Positions 1 through 11,517 are shown, counted from the stretch's first letter. The stretch: DNA of 64,000 nucleotides from Oreohelix idahoensis (GCA_024509875.1 JAMPIV010012246.1:124001-188000); one strand, 5' to 3'. The notes: a model not told the origin generated them from the letters alone. Translations and numbers: made by a program.

Positions 1-159
1 CGCCCCCTCCCCCACTTCATTTTTCAGCAATATTCTCCGTTTTTATAACTGATAATACTCCAGAGTTCTGTGAATGATCCCGTATGTTCATATCTTTAGA
101 ACAAACAAACTAACTAACTAACAAATAATCTCGGGCTTGCTACTTATTGCCTCGTGGTT

Positions 160-390
160 TTCATACATTTTACACTGGAACCACACTGCCAAGAATGTCA
201 GGAAGAGAATGACATAGACCAGTACCTGATCCACTGTAAAAAGTACGAACAACAAAGGCTCTAATTAAAAACTTACTATAGAAATTACAACATAGACATG
301 AAAGGGGATACGGTTTTAAGTATAGATGCCCCAGGAGAAGCCCAATCAATATTTAAACGATATATACATAAAACAAAGGAAAACATATAA
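160..390 (+). pseudogene. LINE ORF2 C-terminal remnant
   Basis: One reading frame, broken only by a TAA at 262-264, gives a Cys/His motif (CQEC...D.YLIHC) followed by a tail ending ...YIHKTKENI and a stop at 388-390. The C-x2-C-x(n)-H-x3-C arrangement is characteristic of the C-terminus of Jockey-superfamily non-LTR retrotransposon ORF2 proteins, downstream of the reverse transcriptase. Everything upstream lies outside the window or is missing. The element would copy its RNA by target-primed reverse transcription; this copy is dead. Confidence 0.7.
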
Positions 391-840
391 TGTTAGTACT
401 TTAGAAAAGACATTCAACCAAATAGAAATTAAGCAACAAAAACTAACACATTAAAAAAAAAAAACAGAAAAATTAGCAAACTTACTAACTACTCATAGGA
501 CAAGGAAAGACAACGTGGTTCAACAACAACAAAAACCTACTAAAAAAGAATAAATACTAATACAAGTTAAAACCAAATGCAAAGGACAATAGTTATTTAT
601 ATACAATACAAAACTGAAAATAAAATGACAAATACTAATATAAATTAAAACCAGCAACTGCAAAAGACAATAGTTGTTTAAATTTAGTACAAAATTAGTA
701 AATACAAGTGTAAAATGACACTAAATACCCCAATTATAACCAATTTTCAGGTTGAACAGGGTAGACCAAGATGGAACGAGAAGAGGCAATAATGGTCAGC
801 TGTTAAGTGCCCGCTCTCCACCCATCACCTTTTCAAAACA
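391..840 (+). other. LINE 3' UTR-like region
   Basis: A-rich non-coding DNA directly after the LINE ORF2 stop. A roughly 40-bp block at about 726-766 recurs in inverted orientation at 3166-3210, downstream of the LINE ORF1 at 3350-4393. That ties this region and the ORF1 copy to the same or a sister LINE family. Confidence 0.5.
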
Positions 841-1084
841 ACAACAACATACATTTTACAGTTTTAGTAGATTGTTAAATTTTGGTAGATTGTGATTTTG
901 ATTTTTAACTATACGGTCCAGTTTACAGAATTGTGAATTTAATATTGACTGTTGCGTATGTGTTGATAACGAGCTGTCTAAATATTGTTAACGTGGGTGC
1001 AGATTGTTAAATTCAGGAAAAATTTTCAGTTTATTACTAATTTTCTGTAAGCTGTAAAACTGGATGTTAAGTTCTGGCCGAATA

Positions 1085-1741
1085 CTGTTTAATTTTATTT
1101 AGATTATTGAGTTTATTGGCCAACCACAAAGTCGATTATTGCGTTTATTAGACAATTATAATGTTGATTACATAGTTCAGTTGACAATTACAATGTAGAT
1201 GGCGGGATTTAGTGGACAATTACAAAGTAAGTTAATGAATTTAGGTGACAATTACCAAGTGGATTATTAAGTTTAGTGATCAATTAACAAGTAGACTATT
1301 GAGTTTAGTGAACAGTTTCAAAGTAGATTATTGCGTTGAGTGGACAACTAAAACATACATTATTAAGTTCAGTGGACAATTACAAAGTAGATGATTGCGT
1401 TTAGTGAACAACTAAAAAGTACATTATTGAGTTTAGTGGACAATACAAAGTAGATTACTGCGTTTAGTGGAATATTACAATGTAGATTGTTGATTATTTT
1501 GGATTATTACAAAGTAGATTTTTGCTTTCAGTGAACAACTAAAAAGTACAGTATTGACTGTAGTGGACAATTACAAAGTAGATTATTGCTTTTAGTGGAC
1601 AACTAATAAATACATTATTGAGTTTAGTGGCCGCAACGTAAGTTTTTCTTGTCCTTCTCCTTGTAAGACGTATTACTATTTGTGTGGGTGTGTGTGTTTT
1701 TTTTTTTTTTCAACTATTGAGTTTAGTGGACAATTACAAAA
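1085..1741 (+). repeat. 32-bp minisatellite with alternating units
   Basis: Diverged tandem repeat of a 32-bp unit (gtttagtggacaattacaaa plus 12 more bases). From about 1300 two unit types alternate: type A ends agtagattattgc and type B ends agtacattattga, giving a 64-bp higher-order repeat. Degenerate related units reach back to about 840. The array is interrupted at 1631-1714 by a mobile-element fragment. Confidence 0.75.
1631..1714 (+). mobile_element. 5'-truncated hammerhead-motif element, family B
   Basis: About 84 bp that do not belong to the surrounding 32-bp repeats. They match, in reverse orientation, the 3' part of the insertion at 52934-53410: ccgcaacgta, a C/T-rich block, gacgtattactatttgtgtg, then GT repeats and a T run. 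A 15-bp direct repeat (tattgagtttagtgg, 1616-1630 and 1715-1729) flanks it, but inside a tandem array such a duplication is expected anyway. The truncation point lies inside stem II of the hammerhead-like motif of the longer copy. Confidence 0.6.
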
Positions 1742-2640
1742 CCTCATACTAGCCATACCTCTTACGCCATACCCGAAACCCCGCGTCAAGGTAGCAGTAA
1801 AAACGGGAAACTGACAACCAGCGTCAAGAAATGTGCTCTCCATGACAAGTGACACAAACTTAACACAGTAGGTGATCAAGTCTCTCCACAACTTCTTGTT
1901 TCCAGTACTATTTATCAATTCTGTTGTCGATATCTTTCCATGTCATGATATCAAATTGTCCACCATCTTCTATCTTTTATTCTCCTCTATCTCTCTTTCT
2001 TTCTACTCCTTTTTTGTTTGTAACTGTCATAAGAGGTTTTGATGTTACTAAAATATAGGCTATCCCGGACAAATAGATGTATCAGAGGATACCAGGATAG
2101 TGCCAGATAAGAGACTGGTCTTATAAGTAATAACCCCTTCTCTGAAAAGAGCAAGGGTGTATAGACATCAAGGTGGGGTCAAGCTATGTAAGTTCTCAGA
2201 GAAGATGATGATGATGATATACTCTGAGTCCCTAACTGCTACCTCTTTAGATCTCAACTTGAGTAAAGATTATCTGTGTTGTGTTATTTGGCAAATTGTC
2301 TAGGGTAATTTATTTAATATAGCAGGTATTGATTTCAAACCGAACTTTAACTTTAATAAAAGTATTAAGCAAGACTGTATGAAATTTTATGTACAATTTA
2401 ATTGTCCTGAACCTCAATCTTTTCAGGTCAGGAATACTCAAAAGCAATAAAATGATATCCACACATGAAAAAAAATATATTGGAAAAACTATTCCCTGTT
2501 TTTAGAGTGTTCACTGGAATAACTACACATACAGTTTCTGTTCATAAGAGTGATAACGTCTGCTATTACTATGCTGTGAGTTCTCTTTATTATTTTGATG
2601 GTCTTATCTCTTCATCCTAAAAAGGGTTGTAATCCTAGTT
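1742..2640. other. no gene recognised
   Basis: AT-rich DNA with a short GAT microsatellite near 2205. I see no coding potential, tandem array or element end that I can name. Confidence 0.5.
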
Positions 2641-2868
2641 TGATTACTCTTGGGTGAATGATTGGATGTTCTGACACCGGCCTTTATAAAGGACTTATCT
2701 TCGAATGTTGTTGCTGCTATTCATATATGCACAAGTCAGGACCACAAACTTAGTAGCTCCTGACTGAGAAGATGGGGTCTGGCTCCAGTTGTATGAGGAC
2801 CTCTCAACTCCCACACTTCCTCTCAATTGAATGCAGCCACGAGTTAATTTCGTGATATAACCCTCAGG

Positions 2869-3001
<133 letters not shown>

Positions 3002-3349
3002 ACAACAAGCTGAACTGGCCCTCAAAGGGATCTAGAGCTGCTCTCAGATCAGAAGGCAAAGACTTTGGTCGTTAATGTCTCTTTAATTCTGTCAGCTAGG
3101 TGCGGAAGTTTCAAATCGAGTGGCCCAGATGGTTGTGTTGTTGTTTTCGTCTACTATGTTGCTGTAATACCCTGTTCAACCTGGAAGTTGGTTATAATTG
3201 GGGTATATTGTGTGTTTACTTTCTTCGGTGCTAGCCTGTTGTTAGTCCTGAAAAGGACTGGTCCTAAAAAGGACCACTAGCTGCCTGTCAGGATACCTCT
3301 TTGTTGCTTGTCCGTTCGTGGTGTCGTGGCGTGTTCATTTGCTGCCTCC
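3002..3349 (-). other. LINE 3' region following ORF1 directly
   Basis: Non-coding DNA between the ORF1 stop (3350) and the TA tract. It holds a block of about 40 bp (3166-3210) shared with the 3' region of the plus-strand LINE at 726-766. No reverse transcriptase coding sequence lies between ORF1 and this block. Confidence 0.5.
3244..3275. other. two adjacent perfect hairpins
   Basis: Back-to-back 6-bp stems with tetraloops: agtcct-gaaa-aggact (3244-3259) and ggtcct-aaaa-aggacc (3260-3275). They sit in the LINE 3' region and could be an RNA recognition structure for the element's reverse transcriptase. The function is inference. Confidence 0.45.
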
Positions 3350-4393
3350 CTATCTGGCTTGTTTGGTTTTGTGAGTTTTTGCCCTCCTCGTTTCTGCTTC
3401 TTGTGTCTTCTTCTTTTCCTGTATCTGTAATAGAGCTTTTTCTATGATTGCTGGGAGTAGTCTTTCTAAAGTTTCCTCGATGATTTCTTCTTCTGTTTGG
3501 TTGTTCGTGTTAGTTTCTCGTGTGTTGTTTGGTGTAATGTCCTCAATGGCTCTTCGTTCTGTCTCGATTCTTTTGAGTATTTCTTTATTTTTTTCTTTCA
3601 GCTCCGTCAGCTTCTTGACATCTGCTTCTATCTGCTGCTGCATTCTTTTCATTTCTTCCATCATATTTCTGACGTTCTGTAGATCTATTACGTCTTCACT
3701 GCTATCAGTTGGTTCTTCTGGAGCCTGCTTGCTTCTGTATTCGATCTGTAGTTTCATTTCTTTGACTTCAGCGGTCAGCTTGTGTAACCGTCGTCTATCA
3801 ATCATGCGCTGTTTTTCTGCAACATCCGCCGCCACTCTGTCTTTTGCCTCCTTGAAGGGGATGTTTTTGGAAACCGCTTCCTTCAGGATGCTCTTTGTTT
3901 CCTGGAACCTCGGGCAGCCTAGGTATCTAGCCCCGTGGTTTCCGAGGCAGTTTACACAGGTGCGGTTTGCGTTAGTGATTTTGTAGTTGTGGTCCTCCTT
4001 CGCCTTGGGGCAGTCGCCATATTGGTGGTATCCCGCGCAATATCGGCAGACTGCGTCTCTCCTGCATGTTTTCTTTGTGTGTGAAAACTGTTGGCAGTTT
4101 GAGCACTGCATCACCGGAGGGATATAAGCTTCTGTCTTTTTGGTTGTTGTTTGGAGCGTCAGTCTCTCGGGTCTTGTCGTTCCTTCAATCGTTACTATCA
4201 TCAGATTGGTGTCTGTCTTGGCCCAGGTTTTTAGCCTTTCGACCTGCATGATTTTTACATCTGCGTTTTCAGTTTGAAGGTGTCTGTGGACCTCGCTTGC
4301 GGGACATCTGGTATCCACCCCTCTTATGACTAGCTTCTTTGTTGACCCAGATGGTACGTTCTCGTTGCTATTTATAGAACTACATCCACCCAA
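3350..4393 (-). pseudogene. LINE ORF1 (gag-like zinc-knuckle protein), truncated
   Basis: A 347-codon open frame encoding a nucleic-acid-binding ORF1 protein of a Jockey/I-type LINE. Three zinc knuckles are visible: C-x2-C-x4-H-x4-C at residues 97-110, C-x2-C-x3-H-x4-C at 116-128 and C-x2-C-x3-H-x6-C at 146-160. A Lys/Glu-rich coiled coil spans about residues 190-310. Residues 20-90 fit the RNA-binding segment that usually precedes the knuckles. No ATG occurs before residue 49 and a stop lies just upstream of 4393, so the N-terminus is missing. ORF2 does not follow; the LINE 3' region starts directly after the stop. Such proteins coat element RNA. Confidence 0.8.
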
Positions 4394-4815
4394 TCAGAAA
4401 CGCAGTCAAAAACAAAAAAAATATTTTTAGAGACTAGTGACTGGTGCGAATCTGAGTGTGTTTGTATAATCTGACTAATTTTAAATATTTTATATTATAG
4501 TTATTAGTGGACCTATTTTAATTATCCAAAGTGATAATTAAACGGCCAATTTTTCTCTATCGTTCTATATAGTTTTCCCTTAGTTATTTCTTTGCACTTC
4601 AATCTGGGTAATTTTTAAGTAATTAAATTTGGCATTACCCTGATGTGAAAATATCACTAAAATAAATTTTTCTACTACACTAAAATTTTATCATGTGTGA
4701 ATATTTATGCTTATGTGTTAAGCAATATCAGCGCTATAATTTGAGACATTTCCTACTGTATAACTATCTTTAGTTGTTAAGGAATAAAATATCTTCGTTC
4801 GGTCAAAAACACAAA
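4394..4815. other. no gene recognised
   Basis: AT-rich DNA without recognisable coding sequence or repeats, between two LINE insertions. Confidence 0.5.
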
Positions 4816-5813
4816 ATAGGCATTGTTACTTACTTACTTACTTAGTCGTTCCCCTTCTACCGTGAGGTGTAGAGGTTTGGAAGAGAGAGCGCCAGACCAT
4901 TCTATCAGCTGTCTTCTTCCTGGCCTGGTTCCATTCTAGTCCTCGGTCCTTCAAAGATTGTCTAATGTTGTCCTCCCAGCGGACTCTGGGTCGTCCTGGA
5001 GGTCTGGATCCCTGGCTCTTTGTTTCCCATGCTTGTCGTGATAGCCGATCTTCTCCCATTCTGCAGACATGGCCAAACCATCTTAGTTGGGACTGTTCTA
5101 TTTGGGTCTGCAGCGGATGGGATTTTAGGCCTTGACGGATCGTCTGGTTGCGGACCATGTCTCTTCTTGTTACTTCAACCACTTTCCTCAGATACCTCAT
5201 TTCTGAGGTTTGGATCTGGCTTTTGTGGGTTGTAATCATTGCCCACGACTCGCATCCATATGTCAAGACTGGGACATAGGTGGAGCGGTATACAGCCATC
5301 TTCGTTTTCTTACCAACCTCTTTCTTGCTAAGGAATCAACGATTTATGGCTTGAAAAAGTCTCCCAGCTGCTGCTTTTCGAGTGGCCAACTCTTCTTTGA
5401 TACCTCCCTTTCGGTCTATAATAGCTCCGAGATATTTAAAGTGGTCGACCTGCTCCAGGACCTGTTCTCCCAACTTAATCTGATGTTTTCTTTCTTCTCG
5501 TGATATCACCATGGATTTTGTTTTAGAGCTGCTTATGACCATCCCTCTCTTCTCCAGCTCTTCCTTCCAGACTTGCAGGTTGGATTGGAGATGTGCCTCT
5601 GATTTAGCAATCAGGGCAACATCATCAGCAAATGCCAGCTCCGAAATATAGACATGTCTCATCTTCCAGTACCCCATTGAATACTTTCTTGTTCTCTCCT
5701 TACATGCCTTGATGACATCGTCCATAAGGAGTATGAAGAGGTAAGGTGATAGGATATCACCTTGTCTTACACCAGTGGTGGTCCTGAACTCTTCTGACTA
5801 TAGGCATTGTTAC
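4816..5813 (-). mobile_element. 5'-truncated RTE-like LINE insertion with 14-bp TSD
   Basis: A perfect 14-bp duplication, ataggcattgttac, is present at 4816-4829 and 5800-5813. Between them lies a minus-strand LINE fragment of 970 bp whose 3' end is a short (TAAG)n tail at 4830-4847. A 5' truncation, a simple-repeat tail and a target duplication are the signature of target-primed reverse transcription. Short microsatellite tails are typical of RTE-type LINEs. Confidence 0.85.
4838..5795 (-). pseudogene. LINE reverse transcriptase C-terminal half
   Basis: One minus-strand frame interrupted by a single TGA (5336-5338). Upstream of it come RT motif B (TGVRQGDILSPYLF, about 5735-5790) and motif C with the catalytic FADDVAL. 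Downstream is the RTE-like tail with YLGAIIDRKGG, a TYGCESW motif, the WFGHVCRM block and a GRPRVRWEDNI segment. The N-terminal RT motifs and the endonuclease are absent through 5' truncation. The stop and truncation make it non-functional. Confidence 0.85.
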
Positions 5814-5837
5814 CAAGTTAAAAGGTTTCTTTATCCT

Positions 5838-5880
5838 TACCCCCCCCCCCCCCCCCTTACCCCCCCCCCCCCCCCCCCCC
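5838..5880. repeat. poly(C) tracts
   Basis: Two C runs of about 18-20 bases separated by ttac. Homopolymers of this length are prone to sequencing and assembly length errors. Confidence 0.85.
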
Positions 5881-6121
5881 AAAGAAGCACTTTGATTGGT
5901 TGTTAAATTTGTACTAGGCTCTTGGATAATTTTTGGTGGGCGGTAGATTTTGACTTGGTTCCTAGACAAATTCAAATACACTAGATAAATTTTTGGCGGT
6001 AAATTTGACTGGGTTCTTAGACTGCTTCAAATACTATAGTTAATTTGGATTCAAATATTATAGCTAGTTTTTGAGCGGGGAATTTGAGCGTGGTGTCATA
6101 CAGATTCAAAATTTTTACGAC

Positions 6122-6217
6122 AGTAACTAACGCCTAATGTCTTCGTGTAACTAACGCCTAATGTCTTCGTGTAACTAACGCCTAATGTCTTCGTGTAACT
6201 AACGCCTAATGTCTTTG
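6122..6217 (+). repeat. 24-bp tandem repeat, four copies
   Basis: The unit gtaactaacgcctaatgtct followed by tcgt repeats four times; only the last copy differs at its end. The near identity points to a recent local expansion. Confidence 0.9.
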
Positions 6218-7164
6218 AACCGCGAAATATTAAAGTTCTTTCGGTTTTATTTCTATGCTGTATTGTAATTGTGTAATCTTGTTTGTTTGTTTCTGAATTT
6301 AGGTTATTAGGTTTCGTAAATACGTCGATTATGTACGTTCTTAAGGTTGTGGAGCTACTGGGAAATAATATCTTTATAAATTATTGCAAGATTTTAATTT
6401 CAGTGCACAGCCTGAACTTATCGCAGTAATAATTATTGCCTGCCAAAACGTGACGTGAATGTACTATGGTGTCCTTGTTCTGTTGTGTGTTATGATGGCA
6501 GTATTATTATTGTTATGTTGTGGTCTTGGTATTTTATTACGTTCCATTCCATTTCAACTTAATTGGATCTTTGTAATCAAACTTATCATGCCTTATGATC
6601 AATGGTCATTGCACCATGACAAAAAATTGAAAGACCTGAGTTCTTTTATAACGGGTTTTCAATTTAGCTTTCACCGTGCAATGCACGTCTGTTCCGTATT
6701 TTCACCAAAAACTGCAACAACAAAAAAAAGGATGGGGGGGGAGGGGGGTTATTTTTTAACTGTTCTTTACAAGACGTTTGACTTATACAGTTAATAATAT
6801 GGTAATACTTTATAGATAACGTTGTGTGTCTTAGACTCGAGAAATAATATATTTATTTTATAATTTTATTTCTATTTTGTATTGTGTTTGTGCGTGTAAT
6901 TTTGTTTGATTCTGAATTTAGGTTCTTGGGTTTTGTAAATATTTTGTTTTCCAAGCGTTCTTAATCTTTTGTGTTTGTGTATGTGTGTTTTTGTCATTAA
7001 TGGCTGACGAAAAATTAGTTGTGTAGTCCCGTTGTTTAACTGATACAAAATCGTGTTATTTGTTACCGCGTTCAGTTTGATTAAGTTAGGATTTGAGGAC
7101 GCAGTTTTGGCGGAATAAATGCAGGAATTAAGCCACCGAGAAGACATTGCGCACCATCATAGTG
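6218..7164. other. diverged duplication, no gene recognised
   Basis: About 110 bp at 6236-6350 and at 6855-6970 share the same order of blocks (ttttatttctat, a gtgtaat/ttgtttg stretch, ctgaatttaggtt, a ttttgtaaat block and gcgttctta), so the region seems to contain an old duplicated unit about 620 bp apart. An open frame at 6459-6794 shows no domain I recognise, is rich in Leu/Val at its start, and runs into a G-rich tract. I do not call it a gene. Confidence 0.35.
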
Positions 7165-7435
7165 GGTAGTGGGTAGACGCTGGATTTGCGTTGGTCACGT
7201 CTTCAGAAGAGACCCTAACACCATCACCAGAACTTACATACTAAGGAAAGCGAAAGTTAGGACGGCCAAAAGCTACCTGGCGGAGAACTGTGGAGGAGAG
7301 ATACTAAGCGTGAACCAGAGCTGAAGCACTACTCGTAGGATGGCTGCTTACCGAACAAAGCGGAGACAGTTTGTTGCTGCCCTACAAGACATCACCAGGC
7401 GTGATGGCCACTGACTGCTTTGTCAGTCGGGGGCT
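7165..7435 (+). pseudogene. LINE ORF2 C-terminal scrap
   Basis: Frameshifted remains of a LINE C-terminus: RRWICVGHVFRRDP at about 7168-7210, then GRPKATWRRTVEE (near 7262-7300) in a second frame and AAYRTKRRQFVAALQDITRR near 7345-7405 in a third. The R.WI.GHV and GRP..TWRR blocks are the usual end of RTE/CR1-like ORF2 proteins. It ends in an AAG-rich tail (7443-7452). At least two frameshifts and stops are present. Confidence 0.7.
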
Positions 7436-7440
7436 AAGGG

Positions 7441-7570
7441 CAAAAGAAGAAGGTGTGCATGAATGCATGTAACTTATGTATGTAGTATGTATGTGTGTTT
7501 GCATGTATGTATGTACATGTATGTATTATGTATCCATGTATGTTGTTATTTATTTATATGAAGGTGGATG
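7441..7570. repeat. ATGT-rich microsatellite
   Basis: Imperfect ATGT/GTAT repeats between two LINE fragments. Confidence 0.7.
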
Positions 7571-7667
7571 TAGGTGTTTATTTTTGTTGTTTTTTTTATT
7601 TAGGGATATGTTATATGATAGGAAACTCTATACAGAGCGATACAACTGGAGGCAATCTGATCGTCAG

Positions 7668-9083
7668 ACGTGATCCTCCCGTCGATCAGGTGTTTCGGCC
7701 TCTTAATCCGCCATCATTTGCGACTCCTTAACCTATGTGTACAACCAATGTATTGCACACAACTACTTCCCCACAGTATTTAAATCTGCCAAAGTGTATC
7801 CCCTTTATAAATTTGGCTCACACAGCGATCCCAACAGCTACAGACCAATATCCCTTCTATCATCTCTTTCAAAACCACTAGAGAAACACATTTACAACAC
7901 CACATTTCAACACTTAACAACAAACAAACTGCTCATTGATAGCCAGTCAGGTTTCAGATCCAAACATTCCTGTCACACAGCTCTCACCAAAATGGCAGAC
8001 AACTGGCTGTCGAACGTAAATGATGGAAAATTAGGTGGTGCTGTTTTTGTTGACTTCCAAAAAGCATTTGACATGATTGACCACACTATCTTGGTTCAAA
8101 AGTTGGAAACCCTCAGAATAGGTCATAATCCACTAAACATCATCAAATCATCCCTGGCAGATCGACAACAGTTAGTGCTTCACAACAACTCGACATCAGA
8201 TTTCTCGAAGATAGATACAGGAGTACCGCAGGGTTCTATTCTTGGGCCCCTACTCTTCGCAATGTTCATCAACGACCTACAACTACATCTAAAATATTGA
8301 ACTTGTGACCTCTTTGCAGATGATTGGACTATCTACACTAGTGACAATGACTGCGTGGCACTTGAAATGACTCTTCAAAGCGATGTAGACAATCTAACAA
8401 AATGGAGTAATATGAATCGTATGCCAGTAAACACAGCAAAAACGAAATCTATGTTGATTACCACCAGACAGAAACTCCTAAGCTGCACCAAAAGATCGCT
8501 ACAGCTACATGCGGAATCAATACAAATTGAACATGTAACAGAACACAAAGTTCTAGGGATCACGATTGACCAGCACTTAACGTGGAACTCCCATGTACGG
8601 AATTTAACCAAACACTTAGTTCGAAAGACGTACCAGCTAGCCAAAATAAAACACTTCTTAGACTCAGACACTAGATTATTGTTCTACCCCTCACATATAC
8701 AGACACATCTAGATTACTGCTCTACACTATGGGATGGTTGCCCTGATTCCACCTCGAAGAGACTGCACTCCCTGCAAAAGAGAGCAGTACGTCTGATCAC
8801 CGATAATCGCACGTCACAACACACAAGGACAGGAAAAGAACCCAAACACAATGCCCCGCCGTACCTACGATCATTATTTCAAACCAGTAGAAGAGAGGGA
8901 CAACAATTACATCAGTTATATCTGCCCAAACCTAGGATCGACCTGTTCAAAAAGAGTCTAGCCTACTCTGGATCCTACTTATGGAACAGCCTTCCATACC
9001 ATCTAAAAAGCCTACCTACACAATATTCTTTTAACAAAGCACTTTTCAAACACTTCCTCAACACTGATTATCTACCCCCATAG
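7668..9083 (+). pseudogene. LINE reverse transcriptase fragment (Jockey/CR1-like)
   Basis: A non-LTR RT that is open apart from one TGA at about 8299. Visible RT motifs in order are YRPISLLSSLSKPLEK, SGFRSKHSC, VFVDFQKAFDMIDH (motif A Asp), TGVPQGSILGPLLF (motif B) and LFADD (motif C). The thumb and C-terminal region follow (NTAKTKSMLI, VLGITIDQHLTW, and the PYLRSLF...WNSLP end). The TGA falls just before the catalytic FADD. Upstream of about 7720 the frame is decayed and the element is 5'-truncated, so the endonuclease is missing. The GVPQGSxLGPLLF form of motif B separates it from the RTE-like copies elsewhere in the window. Confidence 0.88.
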
Positions 9084-9252
9084 AAACAACATTTGCCTGT
9101 CAACATCTCATCCATAGGTCAACATTTCTGTTCCTCTTCAGCTCGTTTTTTTTTGTGTGAATAATTTGTTTTATATCCATGTAATATTATTATATTATTA
9201 TATTCACTTAAAAATATTATTATATAATGTAATGTATGTGAGAATGTACCCA
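9084..9252 (+). other. LINE 3' UTR and AT-rich tail
   Basis: Non-coding tail after the LINE stop, with TATTAT-type repeats at 9183-9235. It grades into the short target repeat (gtgagaatgtaccc) in which the outer LTR element inserted. Confidence 0.5.
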
Positions 9253-9257
9253 CATAC

Positions 9258-11451
9258 TGTCGTGTGGTGAGTCACTGGGGCAACTACTACAGTAGTTTTT
9301 GCCAGGAATAGTCTATGAGATATAGATATAAGGTCTCTAGAAATTGGCTCGTTAAGAAATAATAAAGACCTATTCGAGATAGGGACAAGAAGACAGGAAT
9401 GCGAATGCTTTCCACTAGACAGTGTTTTCTAATTATTTATGGAAAGAGTTCTGTTTCCCCACGACCTTAGCTTCTGCCCTTAGATCCCGTAAAGAAAAAG
9501 TCCCCAACCTCATCTGAGTAGAGAAAGGTTCCTATAGGTGAATATGTAACACCGACAGCACGAGTGATACATTAACAAACTCTTGATAATGATCAACCGA
9601 TCGTTGGGTTTATTAATGAAATATCCACACATATAGGGTTAGTAATGGTTAGAACGTGATGATGGTGAAAGACGATTCACACAAAACACACAGATGAGAT
9701 AATAAAATTACAGTTAATTAAGTAATAGTTAATTAAGAATGAACTGGTGTAAAGTGAAATGATGTAAAGTGAAATGATGATGTGATATGATACGTGTTAC
9801 CAAAATGGTGAGTACTCTACACAGTCCATGTATCTCTAAATGCTTCTCCTAGATATGAGGATTCACATGTATGCATAAAATGTCCCAAGTTGTTATACGT
9901 TATGTCGAATGGGGTATCTCTAAGCTGAGGACGTTCTGATGAATACTGTTGTCCTATGGAGAACGCTGACGAGATATCTATGTATATTCCTTCACTGTTT
10001 GAGTATATCTCTGTAGTGTTGATCAACAGTTAATAGCTGTCATATGAACAAAAGGTCTGTTGTCTAATCTCCCGAGGGTACTGGTCAGACTGGATATCTT
10101 CACGAAATGTTAGTGATATGTAGACTCATAATCTTGCGTATGTAGTCGTGATTCATATACTTTCGAGTCTGCTTCATAAAATGCGCTTAAGAGTGTGTTG
10201 CACGTGGTATAAATATGCGATTCCTCTTTTGAGCTCTTTTGCTTGACTTCAGATAATAATGATCTTTCGAGTTATTTGAATTTATGATGACTCTGTATTG
10301 AGCTTGTGATAACTCGGTATTGAACTTGTGAGCAAGCAGTATATGGTGACGAAAAATGCTGCGTCCACCTTATGACTTGTGGGTGAGACAATATTCCTTT
10401 TTAATTGAGGAATGAAAGATGTCCTATGGCGAATTCTGCTAGCCAAATGTCCGTTTTTAATAACTTATTTCTGGTTAGACGTCAGACACGTTGCGTGTAG
10501 ACTCAGACTTCTGATGAACTGAAGACACACAAAAGTCTTCGTAAGTTTTCACATTTAACATCACTGGTTGACTTGAATTTAAACTATTGCTCATTATTCA
10601 TCTCTCTCTCTCTCTCTGAGTTCAATTCTAATGATGTTAAATATCTTGTGCATGAGAGTGTGTGCGCATGGGAGACTGTGATGATGATAAAGGTGAAATA
10701 TGAACTATTAATTACCTCCTATCATCCTATCATCTTCTAGGAAAATCTTCTGATTTTATTAATCAGTTATGCCAAGAATTATTTGAAACTTTATCTTTCG
10801 CACATTTTAGCTGTGAGGTTAAAATAAACAAAATTAAGAAAATGTATTAATAAGTATAAGATCTACTAACCTTCTTTTCCCTTCGCAAAATCCTTTAAGA
10901 ACACAATTAATCACAGAACTGAATTATCAGCCACTCTGAATAAACACGTGTATTAGGCTATGCGTTTTTGGGTTTAATCTCTTCCACACAAGGTAAAAAA
11001 CTGGACTTCTACACTCTAGTAGATTATGCGGTATTATATATTTCTGGAAGTCACCTGGCCAAGCTGGGAATCCAATGTGGTAAACCAACGCTTGTCTGAA
11101 CCGCGGTGAGACGTTTTCCCCTGGCCAATCTGGGCGTCCAATGTGGTGTCACAGAAATTACCGCAGGCCCATGTTTGATTCGGATGACCATATGTGTTTT
11201 TACCTGATTTATCACGATGCAATGTGGGCTTCAAACGATAATGTCGGGCATGTGGACTCAATCAAAGGATTTTATTTCCCCCGATGAAAGAGCAAATGTG
11301 GTTCTCTAGATACCGGTTGCGAGTAATCACAACGATGAAATAGCAAATATGGATCGCAAATGTTGCATGAAAGAGCAAATGTCGGAGAAAATACAATACG
11401 AAAGATGTAGGAAAAGATAGAGCAATAAGGCCTTTGCGCTCGTTTATCACA
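9258..11451 (-). repeat. outer element 3' LTR
   Basis: 2194 bp, TG...CA. It matches 25693-27872 with a few substitutions and a 15-bp extra repeat. A CT microsatellite lies near 10603. On the plus strand, opposite to the element, a conserved cacgtg E-box abuts tataaata at 10202-10215. On the element strand an atatataata TATA-like site lies near 11032. Confidence 0.93.
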
Positions 11452-11466
11452 ATAGCCCCTCCTCAA
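11452..11466 (-). promoter_or_regulatory. polypurine tract of outer element
   Basis: On the minus strand a purine-rich gaggagggg lies immediately before the LTR start (TGTGATAAAC). This is the expected plus-strand primer position. Confidence 0.7.
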
Positions 11467-11517
11467 GTGTGATGTCAATCGTACTCAGGAGAGCTAAGCC
11501 TTCTTGCTCGGGATTCC

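Noticed and set aside
3244..3275. Histone mRNA 3' stem-loop
   Set aside because: Only the general hairpin form fits. The conserved histone stem-loop sequence and a nearby histone gene are absent.
6459..6794. Secreted or membrane protein gene
   Set aside because: The hydrophobic start is suggestive, but there is no family match, it ends in a G-rich tract, and it lies in DNA full of LINE scraps.
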